DNA of 64,000 bases from an uncultured Erythrobacter sp. (GTDB lineage Bacteria > Pseudomonadota > Alphaproteobacteria > Sphingomonadales > Sphingomonadaceae). Of the stretch, positions 36,589-44,727 are shown piece by piece (position 1 is the first letter of the stretch; each line of letters starts with the position of its first letter). The notes below the pieces were generated by a model that was not told the DNA's origin, did not search any database, and saw only the letters and a list, made by a program, of their open reading frames with translations. Location: contig CANMTU010000001.1 of assembly GCA_947501005.1 (NCBI GenBank), positions 2,655,407 to 2,719,406 of the forward strand. The letters are read 5' to 3'. A program made the position numbers and the translations under genes.

Positions 36589-37775
36589 GCCGCGACACCG
36601 CCCGCCTCGGCCTGTGGAACGCCGCCTATGTCGTGGCGCGGCGCGATTTCCACGCGATCCTGTTTTCCAAGGCCTTCATCCTGTTCCTGCTCGGCCCGCT
36701 GTTCTTCATCGCGATCAGTCTGGTGGCGGGAACCCTCGGCGCGAAGGCGGCGGACAGTGCGGCCCCGGCCCGCCTCGCGGTCGCCCTGCCGGCGGCGGAG
36801 GCGGCGCGGTTCGAACGCGCCCATGCCTATCTGGAGGACGCGGTGCGCCTGCCGCCGATCCAGACCGTGCCTTCGGATGGCACGCATGACAGCGCCGCCC
36901 TGCTTACAGACGCGTCCGCCAATTTCGGCGCGGTGCTGGGCGGATCGCTCGCCGCGCCGAGGCTTGCCGGAACGCAGGAACGCCTCGAGAGCTGGCGCGG
37001 CGAGGTCGCGCTGATCATCGCCCAGGCGCGGGGCGGGCGGGAAGAGGCCATTCCCGCCATCACGCTCGAACCGACGCAGACCAGCGTCGCCACCCAGCGC
37101 AGCGCGCGGGTCGCCACCGCGACCGGGGCGATCACCCTGTTGTTCCTCCTGACCATGCTGCTCGCTGGCATGGTGCTGTCCAATCTGGTGGAGGAGAAGG
37201 CGAACAAGATCATCGAGATCCTCGCCGCCGCCATTCCGATGGATGCGGTGTTCCTCGGCAAACTGCTCGCCATGCTGGCGCTGAGTTTCGTCGGCATCGC
37301 GGTGTGGGGCTCGCTCGTGCTGGTCGCGGTCGCGCTGGGCGGGGCCGCGCTGCCGCCCCTCCCGGTGCCGGCGGTCGGCTGGCCGCTGTTCGTGGCGTTG
37401 TTCGTCCTCTATTTCTCGATGGCCTACCTGCTGATCGGGTCGGTCTTCCTGACCATCGGATCGATGGCGCCGACCGTGCGCGACGTGCAGACGATCTCGA
37501 TGCCGGCGACGATCCTGCAACTCGCCGTGTTCTTCCTCGCGACCTTCGCGATGAATGCGCCGGGATCGCCGATCGAACTGTTCGCCGCGATCTTCCCGCT
37601 GTCCTCGCCCTATGCGATGGTCGCCCGGGCGGCGCAGTCGGCGGTGCTGTGGCCGCATCTCGCCGCGCTGGTGTGGCAGGCGGCATGGGTGGCGCTGTTC
37701 GTGCGCACCGGAGCCACGCTGTTCCGGCGCAAGGTGATGAAGTCCGGCCCCGCCCGGCGCCCGGTCAAGGCCTGA
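36585..37775 (+). CDS. ABC-2 type exporter permease (NatB-like)
   Basis: A 396-residue membrane protein. One N-terminal helix (FILFLLGPLFFIAISLVAG) is followed by a periplasmic domain of about 130 residues and then five to six helices. The motif LVEEKANKIIEILAAAIPMDAVFLGK, close to the ABC-2 'EEK(x)RI(x)E(x)L' signature, marks the YhaP/NatB group. These export sodium or small compounds; substrate unknown here. Translationally coupled to the upstream ATPase. The CYP153 gene follows after about 100 bp. Confidence 0.89.
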   Translation: MSRDTARLGLWNAAYVVARRDFHAILFSKAFILFLLGPLFFIAISLVAGTLGAKAADSAAPARLAVALPAAEAARFERAHAYLEDAVRLPPIQTVPSDGTHDSAALLTDASANFGAVLGGSLAAPRLAGTQERLESWRGEVALIIAQARGGREEAIPAITLEPTQTSVATQRSARVATATGAITLLFLLTMLLAGMVLSNLVEEKANKIIEILAAAIPMDAVFLGKLLAMLALSFVGIAVWGSLVLVAVALGGAALPPLPVPAVGWPLFVALFVLYFSMAYLLIGSVFLTIGSMAPTVRDVQTISMPATILQLAVFFLATFAMNAPGSPIELFAAIFPLSSPYAMVARAAQSAVLWPHLAALVWQAAWVALFVRTGATLFRRKVMKSGPARRPVKA

Positions 37776-37877
37776 TGCACGCGATCGGTTCGGTTTTGCA
37801 ACCGGACCTTGACTTGGCCGCGCCATCGCGCAGGATATGCGCCGGGGCCCGCGCCAGACGGGCCTGTCAGGAGAGAC

Positions 37878-39200
37878 ATGATGGCCACCCTCGCCGCCCG
37901 CCCGCAATGCCGCACCGCGCCCACCGCCTATGACGCGTTGAAGCGGCATTTCACCGAACATCCCGAATCGCACCTGGTCCACCCGCACGAGTGGGACGTC
38001 AGCCGGTCCGACATCTATGCCGAGGATCGCTGGCAGCCGATCTTCCGCTCCATGCGCGAGGCGGGGCCGCTGCACTATATCGAACAAAGCCCGTTCGGCC
38101 CCTATTGGGCGGTGGTGCAGCATAAGGCGATCCAGCATATCGAGGCCTTGCCCGAACTGTTCTCCTCCAGCTGGGAGCATGGCGGCATCACCATCCTCGA
38201 CCGGCGCGACGACGTGTCGGAGGAAGAGCGCTTCGAACTGCCGATGTTCATCGCGATGGACCGGCCTAAGCACACCGGCCAGCGGCGCACCGTGGCGCCC
38301 AAGTTCACGCCCTCGGCGATGACCGACATGGAGAGCGCGATCCGCGCGCGCACAGGCGAGGTGCTCGACCGGTTGCCGCGTGGGCGGACGTTCGACTGGG
38401 TCGATACCGTCTCGATCGAGCTCACAACAGGTATGCTCGCCATCCTGTTCGGTTTTCCGTGGGAGGACCGCCGCCTGCTCACCTTCTGGTCGGACTGGGC
38501 GGGCGATACCGAACTCGCCAGCGTGCGCGATCTCGACGAGACCCGGCGCGGCATGCTGCACGAGATGGCCGGGTATTTCATGTCGCTGTGGGGCGAACGG
38601 GCGCAGCAGGAGCCGACCGGCGATCTCATCTCGATGATGATCCATTCGGACGCGATGAACCAGCAGAGCCCGCAGGAATTCATGGGCAATCTCGTCCTGC
38701 TGATCGTCGGCGGGAACGACACCACGCGCAACACGATGAGCGGCATCGTCCACGCGTTCGACAAGTTCCCCGATCAGCGCAAACTGTTCGAAACCCGGCC
38801 CGACCTGATCCCCAACGCGGTGCAGGAATGCATCCGCTACCAGACCCCGCTAGCCCATATGCGGCGCACCTGCACCGAGGATACGGAACAGTTCGGGCAG
38901 AAGATCAAGGCGGGCGACAAGGTCGTGCTGTGGTATCTCTCCGCCAATCGCGACGAGCAGGTGTTCGACGATCCCGACACGCTCGACATCGCGCGCGAGA
39001 ATGCGCGGCGCCACCTCGCCTTCGGCTACGGCATCCACCGTTGCGTCGGGGCGCGGCTGGCAGAGCTGCAATTGAAGATCCTGCTGGAGGAAATGCACAG
39101 CCGCCGGATGGCGGTGCATGTCGCCGGCGATGTGGAGCGGGTGCGGGCCAATTTCGTCCACGGCTTCCGCAAGCTGGAGGTCGAGGTCACGCAATTCTAA
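37878..39200 (+). CDS. Cytochrome P450, CYP153 family (alkane terminal hydroxylase)
   Basis: Soluble class I P450 of 440 residues that in this family hydroxylates medium-chain alkanes, cycloalkanes or fatty acids. The I-helix is VGGNDTTRN at residues 277-285, the CYP153 hallmark. ExxR is ECIR at 317-320. The haem loop is FGYGIHRCVG with Cys389. SSWEHGGITILDRRDD and TPLAHMRRTCTED also match CYP153 members. The ribosome site is AGGAGAGA, with ATG 37878 or 37881 as start. It needs a ferredoxin and reductase; a reductase-type flavoprotein lies 3.5 kb upstream. Substrate range is inference. Confidence 0.9.
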   Translation: MMATLAARPQCRTAPTAYDALKRHFTEHPESHLVHPHEWDVSRSDIYAEDRWQPIFRSMREAGPLHYIEQSPFGPYWAVVQHKAIQHIEALPELFSSSWEHGGITILDRRDDVSEEERFELPMFIAMDRPKHTGQRRTVAPKFTPSAMTDMESAIRARTGEVLDRLPRGRTFDWVDTVSIELTTGMLAILFGFPWEDRRLLTFWSDWAGDTELASVRDLDETRRGMLHEMAGYFMSLWGERAQQEPTGDLISMMIHSDAMNQQSPQEFMGNLVLLIVGGNDTTRNTMSGIVHAFDKFPDQRKLFETRPDLIPNAVQECIRYQTPLAHMRRTCTEDTEQFGQKIKAGDKVVLWYLSANRDEQVFDDPDTLDIARENARRHLAFGYGIHRCVGARLAELQLKILLEEMHSRRMAVHVAGDVERVRANFVHGFRKLEVEVTQF

Positions 39201-39235
39201 GCCCCGGTTCAGGCGGCGTGGCCTATGATGCGCAC

Positions 39236-39730
39236 ATGACCGATACACGACCCACCCGCCGCTCGCTTCTCTCCTGGCTCGGAGCGGGGACCGGCGTTGC
39301 CGTGCTGGCAAGCTGCGGTTCCAACCGGGCCGAGGCGAAGACCTTCCCGGTCTCGAAGACCGAGGCGCAATGGAAGCAGACGCTGACCAAAGCGGAATTC
39401 AGCATCCTGCGGCAGGAAGGGACGGAGCGGCCCTATTCCTCCCCCCTCAATTCCGAGAAACGCACCGGTATCTATAGCTGCGCCGGGTGCGGCAACGCGG
39501 TCTATTCCTCGAAGACCAAGTTCGAATCGGGCACCGGCTGGCCGAGCTTCTGGCAGGCGATTTCCGGCGGGGTCGGCACCAGCACCGATCGCAAGCTGGG
39601 CTATGCCCGCACCGAAGTACACTGCGCGCGTTGCGGCGGGCATCTGGGCCATATCTTCAACGACGGCCCGAAGCCGACCGGCAAGCGCCACTGCATCAAC
39701 GGCGTGGCGATGGACTTCAAGCCTGCCTGA
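39236..39730 (+). CDS. msrB: Peptide-methionine (R)-S-oxide reductase, exported lipoprotein form
   Basis: Reduces methionine R-sulfoxide in proteins. The 164-residue protein starts with a twin-arginine-like signal, TRRSLLSWLGAG, ending in the lipobox LASC with Cys27. The MsrB domain has CAGC and CARC zinc-type pairs, FESGTGWPSFW, and GKRHCINGVAM with the catalytic cysteine. It should sit in the envelope rather than the cytoplasm. It starts 35 bp after the P450. MsrA at 50.5 kb is also predicted to be exported. Confidence 0.93.
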   Translation: MTDTRPTRRSLLSWLGAGTGVAVLASCGSNRAEAKTFPVSKTEAQWKQTLTKAEFSILRQEGTERPYSSPLNSEKRTGIYSCAGCGNAVYSSKTKFESGTGWPSFWQAISGGVGTSTDRKLGYARTEVHCARCGGHLGHIFNDGPKPTGKRHCINGVAMDFKPA

Positions 39731-39739
39731 TCCGGTGGC

Positions 39740-40366
39740 CTAGGCGCCTTCCTCCAGCATCGGCGGGCATTGCAGGGCGGCGGCGAGCTGCGCGAATTCA
39801 CGCAGGCTGAAGGTGTTTTCGAACACCAGCCCGTAATTCGCATCGCGCCGCCAGCGGACCTTGGCGCGGATCTCGGCAATGCCGGCGCCTTCGACGCGCA
39901 CGGGCTGGTCGATCGCGAACACCGCGTCGCATTCGATCCGCGCCCCCTGTTGCGAGAGATTGAGCGTGCAGGCCTCGGCCCGCTGGGTCAGCGCGGAGAT
40001 CGTCAGCGGCACGGCGATGTTGAGGCGCAGCTGGCGCTTGGGATAGCGCAGGTTTTCCTGGATCAGCCGCTCGACCTCGATCGGGTGATGGAAGCGATAG
40101 GCGCCGTCGAAACCGTCGCGGCGGACTTCGCGGAGCTCGTAGGTCTCGCCGTTCTGGAGTTCGAGCGCGATCGTCGGATCGGTCGGCAGGCGGTGGAAGG
40201 TGCGCAACCCGACGCCGGTGGTTGAGACGTCGCGGACGACGCACAGGAATTCCCCCTGGCCACAGACGAGCTTCGCCGCCCGGATGAGCGAGAGATAGCG
40301 CGGCGCCCCGCGCTGGCCGCCCCCGCTCACCCCCTCGTTCTGACCAAGACCCGCCGTATATTCCAT
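39740..40366 (-). CDS. Protein with two PilZ-like domains
   Basis: A 208-residue soluble protein with two similar halves. The N-terminal half has RYLSLIRAAKLVCG followed by VRDVSTTGVGLRTF, keeping the D-x-S-x-x-G motif. The C-terminal half has RYPKRQLRLNIAVPLTI followed by LNLSQQGARIEC, keeping both the RxxxR and N-x-S-x-x-G motifs. PilZ domains bind cyclic di-GMP; the second copy looks able to bind, the first lacks a standard RxxxR. It may be a motility or envelope effector, but no target gene is adjacent. It ends 9 bp from msrB, convergently. Confidence 0.84.
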   Translation of the reverse strand: MEYTAGLGQNEGVSGGGQRGAPRYLSLIRAAKLVCGQGEFLCVVRDVSTTGVGLRTFHRLPTDPTIALELQNGETYELREVRRDGFDGAYRFHHPIEVERLIQENLRYPKRQLRLNIAVPLTISALTQRAEACTLNLSQQGARIECDAVFAIDQPVRVEGAGIAEIRAKVRWRRDANYGLVFENTFSLREFAQLAAALQCPPMLEEGA

Positions 40367-40510
40367 CGATCGTCAGTTCCCCATGACATCGAACGCCCGG
40401 CAATTCGCGACTCGTATCGCCGTTCGCCCTACCCGTTCAAAGATAGGATCGGGGGGTTAACACGAGGATAAATCTGGTAAATTGCGGTTGCGGACGGGGG
40501 AAGACGAGGC

Positions 40511-40595
40511 TGGTACGGGTGGCGGGACTCGAACCCGCACGATCAGAGATCAGGGGATTTTAAGTCCCCGGCGTCTACCATTCCGCCACACCCGC
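40511..40595 (-). tRNA. tRNA-Leu (anticodon TAA)
   Basis: The minus strand folds as a class II tRNA. The acceptor stem is GCGGGTG paired with CACCCGT (one G-U). The anticodon loop is CTTAAAA with anticodon TAA. A long variable arm follows (CTGATCTCTGATCG region), then the T-arm GCGGGTTCGAGTCCCGC. The 3' CCA is encoded. It reads UUA, a rare codon in this GC-rich sequence. It lies between the PilZ gene and ihfB. Confidence 0.96.
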
Positions 40596-40644
40596 CTTTG
40601 CGGCCTGGCGTGTTAGCCCGCGCGGGCCCAGCCCGCAATCGGCA

Positions 40645-40923
40645 TCACCCGTTCAGGCGCTCGCGAATTTCCTTGCCGGGCTTGAAATAGGCGACGCGCT
40701 TGGCCGGAACCTCGACCTTTTCGCCGGTGCGCGGATTGCGCCCGGTGCGCGCCTGGCGTTCGCGGGTCGAGAACGCGCCGAACCCGCGAAGTTCGACCCG
40801 GCCGCCCTCGGCCAGCCGCTCGCTGATTTCCTCGAAGAACACATCGACGACCTGTTCGACCTCTTCGGCCCGCAGGCCGGAGTTTTCCTGTGCGATGGCA
40901 GCCAGCAATTCCGATCGAATCAT
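40645..40923 (-). CDS. ihfB: Integration host factor subunit beta
   Basis: DNA-bending nucleoid protein of 92 residues. It begins [14 protein letters not shown] and has [21 protein letters not shown], which contains the beta-arm with the DNA-intercalating proline (GRNPRTGE). It ends [11 protein letters not shown]. These features place it with IhfB rather than HU. The start is ATG 40923. The 150 bp upstream include an AT-rich stretch (41010-41040), unusual for this region, that may be the promoter. The alpha subunit is not in the window. Confidence 0.93.
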   Translation of the reverse strand: MIRSELLAAIAQENSGLRAEEVEQVVDVFFEEISERLAEGGRVELRGFGAFSTRERQARTGRNPRTGEKVEVPAKRVAYFKPGKEIRERLNG

Positions 40924-41073
40924 CTTCCAAAAATCCCGTAACAGCCGATCATGCGCGACCGAACCAGCTCGCCCCACTTGTTTGCGACAGCCTCTAGAGA
41001 CCGCCTTAATATAACAAATCCTATATTGGCGAAATTCCCTCGAAACGACAAGCCCCGAAAGGAGACAGTGCCG

Positions 41074-41415
41074 TCACTGCGTCTCGAACAGATCCGCGGG
41101 ATCGAAGCCCAGCCGCTTGATCCGCTTGCGGATTTCCGGCCAGTCCTGTTCGAGGAAGATGCGCCGCTCCTCTCGCCGCAGCCTGGCCGCCGCCCCGGGG
41201 GTGACATACATGCCCACGCCGCGCTGCACCTCGACCAGCCCGTCGAGCTGGAACTGCTGATAGGCTTTCGCGACGGTCAGCGGATTGGCCCCCTGCTCCG
41301 CCGCCAGCGCCCGGACCGAGGGCAACATCTGCCCTTCGGGATAACGCCCGTCGATGATCGCCGCAGCGATCAGGTCGCGCAGTTTGAGATAGACCGGTTT
41401 GGCCTGGTTAGCCAT
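41074..41415 (-). CDS. GntR family transcriptional regulator (YtrA type)
   Basis: Winged-helix repressor of 113 residues. The GntR fold contains PVYLKLRDLIAAAIIDGRYPEG, then MLPSVRALAAEQGANPLTVAKAYQQFQLDGLVEVQRGVGMYV. The short C-terminal tail (about 40 residues, ending FDPADLF) is the YtrA subgroup, which has no large ligand-binding domain and usually regulates ABC transporters. Here it is divergent from a POT peptide transporter, with a 14-bp palindrome in between. An upstream ATG at 41457 would add 14 residues; neither start has a strong ribosome site. Confidence 0.87.
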   Translation of the reverse strand: MANQAKPVYLKLRDLIAAAIIDGRYPEGQMLPSVRALAAEQGANPLTVAKAYQQFQLDGLVEVQRGVGMYVTPGAAARLRREERRIFLEQDWPEIRKRIKRLGFDPADLFETQ

Positions 41416-41492
41416 CGCTGCGGATCCGTTCGTTCGCCATTGCTGCGTCAGTGCCATAATACAGCGCGGCGCGCAAGCATGGCCCCGCAGCG

Positions 41493-41506
41493 GTTACGAA
41501 CGTAAC
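41493..41506. promoter_or_regulatory. Palindromic operator candidate GTTACGAACGTAAC
   Basis: A perfect 6-bp inverted repeat with a 2-nt spacer lies in the 140-183 bp between the GntR regulator and the POT transporter start, about 91 bp upstream of the transporter. Its size fits a dimeric winged-helix or LacI-type binding site. Assignment to the adjacent GntR protein is a guess. Confidence 0.4.
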
Positions 41507-41597
41507 AAAGGCTTCACAAGGCAATCGAAAACGCTAGGGTGCGCGGAACAAAAGGCCCGGGAGGACGGGCCGGATAATACAGGGATACGAGATTCCA

Positions 41598-43289
41598 ATG
41601 GTCGAGGGTCTTTTCTTCACTTTCGGTTCGACGTTCGAGATGTGGGCCTTCCGGGTCGCGGCGATTGCCCTGGCGGCATTCCTGCTCGGCGGCATCTTCA
41701 TCATCACCCGCCCGCAGGCCGAGGTGGTGGGCCACCCCAAGGGGCTGTTCCTGCTGTTCCTAGCCGAAATGTGGGAGCGGTTCTCCTATTACGGCATGCG
41801 CGCGCTGCTGATCTTCTATCTGGTGCAGCACTGGCTGTTCACCGATAGCGAGGCCTCGATCATCTACGGCGCCTATACCGCGCTGGTCTACATCACCCCG
41901 GTCGTCGGCGGCTATCTCGCCGACCAGTATATCGGGCAGCGCAAGGCGGTCCTGTTCGGCGCCGTCCTGCTGACTGTGGGCCACTTCTTCATGGCGTTCG
42001 AGGGGGATGGCGGGCAGGCCGACGCAACGATCAACGTCTTCTGGCTGGCCCTCGCGCTGATCATCGTGGGCTCGGGTTTCCTGAAGGCCAACATTTCGGT
42101 CATCGTCGGCCAGCTCTATTCGCGCACCGATGTGCGCCGCGACCCGGCCTATACGATCTTCTACATGGGCATCAATGTCGGCGCGGCGACCGCGTCGATC
42201 ATCTGCGGCTATCTCGGCCAGACCTATGGCTGGGAATACGGCTTCGGGCTGGCCGGGTTCGGCATGCTGATCGGCCTCGTCATCTTCGTCCTCGGCAAGC
42301 CGCTGCTGCTCGGCAGGGGCGAGCCCAAGGACCCGGCGAAGATCGCCGGCGGCAAGGAATGGGTCATCTACGGCGCCGGCCTCGCCATGGTCGCGCTTTG
42401 CTGGCTCGCTATCCAGTATCAGGAAATGGTCGGCTACGTTCTCGGCGCGTTCGGCGGCGGTCTGGTGCTTTATGTTCTCTACACCGCGGTCAGCAAACTG
42501 CCGAGCGAAGAGCGGGATCGTATCTTCGCCGCGATGTTCCTGATCCTCACCTCGATCGTCTTCTGGGCGCTGTTCGAACAGGCTGGGTCGAGCCTCAACC
42601 TCTTCACCGACCGGCACGTGGATACGCAGGGCGTCAACGCCTCGATGTTCCAGTCGATCAACGCGATCTACATCGTGCTGCTCGCCCCGATCTTCGCCAT
42701 CGTGTGGCAGACCCTTGCGCGCAGGGGGCTTGAGCCTTCGGCGCCGCTCAAGTTCGGCCTCGGCATCGTGCAGGTGGGCCTCGGCTTCCTGGTGCTGGTC
42801 TGGGGTGCGGAATCGGTCGGCGTGAACGTTGCCGTGCCGGTGGTGTTCATCTTCCTCATCTACCTCCTGCACACGACCGGCGAACTGTGCCTTAGCCCCG
42901 TGGGTCTTTCAGCAATGAACCGGCTGAGCCCGGCGCACATGGCCAGCCTCGTCATGGGCACCTGGTTCTTCGCTTCGGCCACCGGCAATTTCGCCGCCGG
43001 CCTGATCGCGGCGGCGACCGGCGCGGAAGGCGTGGGCGAGGAAGCGGGCAAGCAGGTGGTGCTGGACGTCTACACCACGGTCGGCTGGTATGCGGTCGCC
43101 ATCGGGGTCGGCGTGATGGTCCTCAGCCCGCTGATCAAGAAACTGATGCATCTCGACACGCTGCGAGACGACAATGTGGGCGACGATCTCGAAGGCCAGG
43201 CGCAGGCCGGGGTCGAGGCGCAGGAAGCCGGCATGCATCCCGCCACCAGCCCGCAGGCACTGGGCAAGCACGAAGAAAACCGCCGCTGA
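41598..43289 (+). CDS. POT family proton-coupled oligopeptide transporter
   Basis: Major-facilitator protein of 563 residues with about 14 hydrophobic helices; imports di- and tripeptides with protons. The POT hallmark ExxERFSYYG is EMWERFSYYGMRALL at about residues 57-71, followed by YGAYTALVYITPVVGGYLAD. FYMGINVGAATA and the C-terminal LHTTGELCLSPVGLSAMNRL-like region match PTR2-type members. A hydrophilic tail of about 40 residues follows. A GATAC/AGATTCC region upstream is not a clear ribosome site. The hydrolases after it may process imported peptides (inference). Confidence 0.93.
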   Translation: MVEGLFFTFGSTFEMWAFRVAAIALAAFLLGGIFIITRPQAEVVGHPKGLFLLFLAEMWERFSYYGMRALLIFYLVQHWLFTDSEASIIYGAYTALVYITPVVGGYLADQYIGQRKAVLFGAVLLTVGHFFMAFEGDGGQADATINVFWLALALIIVGSGFLKANISVIVGQLYSRTDVRRDPAYTIFYMGINVGAATASIICGYLGQTYGWEYGFGLAGFGMLIGLVIFVLGKPLLLGRGEPKDPAKIAGGKEWVIYGAGLAMVALCWLAIQYQEMVGYVLGAFGGGLVLYVLYTAVSKLPSEERDRIFAAMFLILTSIVFWALFEQAGSSLNLFTDRHVDTQGVNASMFQSINAIYIVLLAPIFAIVWQTLARRGLEPSAPLKFGLGIVQVGLGFLVLVWGAESVGVNVAVPVVFIFLIYLLHTTGELCLSPVGLSAMNRLSPAHMASLVMGTWFFASATGNFAAGLIAAATGAEGVGEEAGKQVVLDVYTTVGWYAVAIGVGVMVLSPLIKKLMHLDTLRDDNVGDDLEGQAQAGVEAQEAGMHPATSPQALGKHEENRR

Positions 43290-43301
43290 CAGCGGACAGG
43301 G

Positions 43302-43333
43302 AAAGGGCCGGGTCGCAATCCGGCCCTTTCGCT
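43302..43333 (+). terminator. Terminator-like hairpin after the POT transporter
   Basis: A 10-bp stem AAAGGGCCGG/CCGGCCCTTT with an 8-nt loop, followed by CGCTTT rather than a full T-run. It starts 13 bp after the stop codon and may partly separate the transporter from the hydrolase operon. Confidence 0.6.
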
Positions 43334-43353
43334 TTGAGGGAGTAAGAGACGAC

Positions 43354-44727
43354 ATGAAGTTGGGACATTGGATCGCCGGACTGTCCGCGCTGGCGCTTAC
43401 CGCCTGCGCCTCGACCGGCGAGGAAACGCGGCCCCGCACCGGCACCCCGCTGGCGGCGAATGGCGAGGCCCCCTACCCTTCCACCTACGAACGCTATCCC
43501 GGGCGCCCCACCGCGCTGGTCGGCGCGACCGTATATGACGGGCGCGGCCAGCGGATCGAGAACGGCACCGTCCTGTTCCGCGACGGCGCCATCGTCGGCG
43601 TGGGCGATGCCTCGCTTTCCACCGACGGCTACGACCGGATCGACGGGCGCGGCAAGTTCGTCACCCCCGGGGTGATCGACATCCACTCGCATCTGGGCGA
43701 CTATCCCACCCCGTCGGTGCAGGCGCATGAGGACGGCAACGAAGCAACCAGCCCGACCACGCCCGATGTGTGGGCCGAACATTCCGTCTGGCCGCAGGAT
43801 CCCGGCTTCTCCCGCGCCCTCGCCAATGGCGGGGTGACGGCGTTGCAGATCCTGCCCGGCTCGGCCAATCTGATGGGCGGCCGCGCCGCCACCTTGAAGA
43901 ACGTGCCCAGCCGCACGGTGCAGGGGATGAAGTTTCCCGGCGCGCCCTACGGCTTCAAGATGGCCTGCGGCGAGAATCCCAAGCGCGTCTATGGCGGCCG
44001 GGGCCAGAAGCCCTCGACCCGGATGGGCAATTTCGCGGTGAACCGGCAGATGTGGCTCGACGCACGCGAATATGCCGATGGCGATCGCAGCAAGCGCGAC
44101 CTCAAGAACGAGACGCTGGCTGGTGTGCTGGATGGCGACATCCTCGTCCACAACCACTGCTATCGCGCCGATGATATGGCGCTCGTGATGGATATGGCGA
44201 AGGAGATGGGCTACAAGGTCACCGCCTTCCACCACGCGGTCGAAAGCTACAAGATCGGCGATTTGCTGCGCGAAAACGACGTGTGCAGCGCGATCTGGGC
44301 CGACTGGTACGGCTTCAAGATGGAAGCCTATGACGGCATCCTGGAAAACGCCGCCCTGCTGCAAAAGGCGGGCGCCTGCGTCGTCATCCACTCCGACGAT
44401 GCGAACGGCATCCAGCGCCTCAACCAGGAAGCGGCCAAGGCACAGAAGGCCGGGCAGCGGATGGGGATGGACATTCCCGATGCCGACGTGGTCGGCTGGT
44501 TCACCTACAATGCCGCCAAGGCGATGGGCATCGCGGAGATGACCGGCAGCCTCGAGGCCGGCAAGATGGCCGACGTGGTGCTGTGGAACGGCGATCCGCT
44601 GAGCGTGTACACGCGGCCCGAAAAGGTCTGGATCGACGGCGCGCTGATGTATGACGCGCTCGACCGCAAACGCCGCCCGGTGAGCGATTTCGAGCTTGGC
44701 CAGCCCGGCGAAGGAGACGTGAAATGA
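43354..44727 (+). CDS. Amidohydrolase family lipoprotein
   Basis: Imidazolonepropionase-like amidohydrolase of 457 residues. The signal peptide ends at the lipobox LTAC (Cys18), so it is likely anchored in the envelope. Metal ligands are visible: HSH at 111-113 in GVIDIHSHLGDY, a later HNHC, FHHAVES and HSDDANGIQR, which together can bind two metals. The C-terminal GKMADVVLWNGDPLS is a family hallmark. Substrate unknown; peptide or N-acyl amide hydrolysis is plausible. The next gene overlaps by ATGA. Confidence 0.88.
   Translation: MKLGHWIAGLSALALTACASTGEETRPRTGTPLAANGEAPYPSTYERYPGRPTALVGATVYDGRGQRIENGTVLFRDGAIVGVGDASLSTDGYDRIDGRGKFVTPGVIDIHSHLGDYPTPSVQAHEDGNEATSPTTPDVWAEHSVWPQDPGFSRALANGGVTALQILPGSANLMGGRAATLKNVPSRTVQGMKFPGAPYGFKMACGENPKRVYGGRGQKPSTRMGNFAVNRQMWLDAREYADGDRSKRDLKNETLAGVLDGDILVHNHCYRADDMALVMDMAKEMGYKVTAFHHAVESYKIGDLLRENDVCSAIWADWYGFKMEAYDGILENAALLQKAGACVVIHSDDANGIQRLNQEAAKAQKAGQRMGMDIPDADVVGWFTYNAAKAMGIAEMTGSLEAGKMADVVLWNGDPLSVYTRPEKVWIDGALMYDALDRKRRPVSDFELGQPGEGDVK

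Noticed and set aside
36267..38753. An 828-codon antisense frame across the ABC exporter and P450 genes
   Set aside because: Composition is dominated by Arg, His and Gln with no motif; the plus strand carries full ABC and P450 signatures.
40511..40595. An integration site at tRNA-Leu
   Set aside because: No partial tRNA copy or integrase is nearby, and the flanking genes are core genes.
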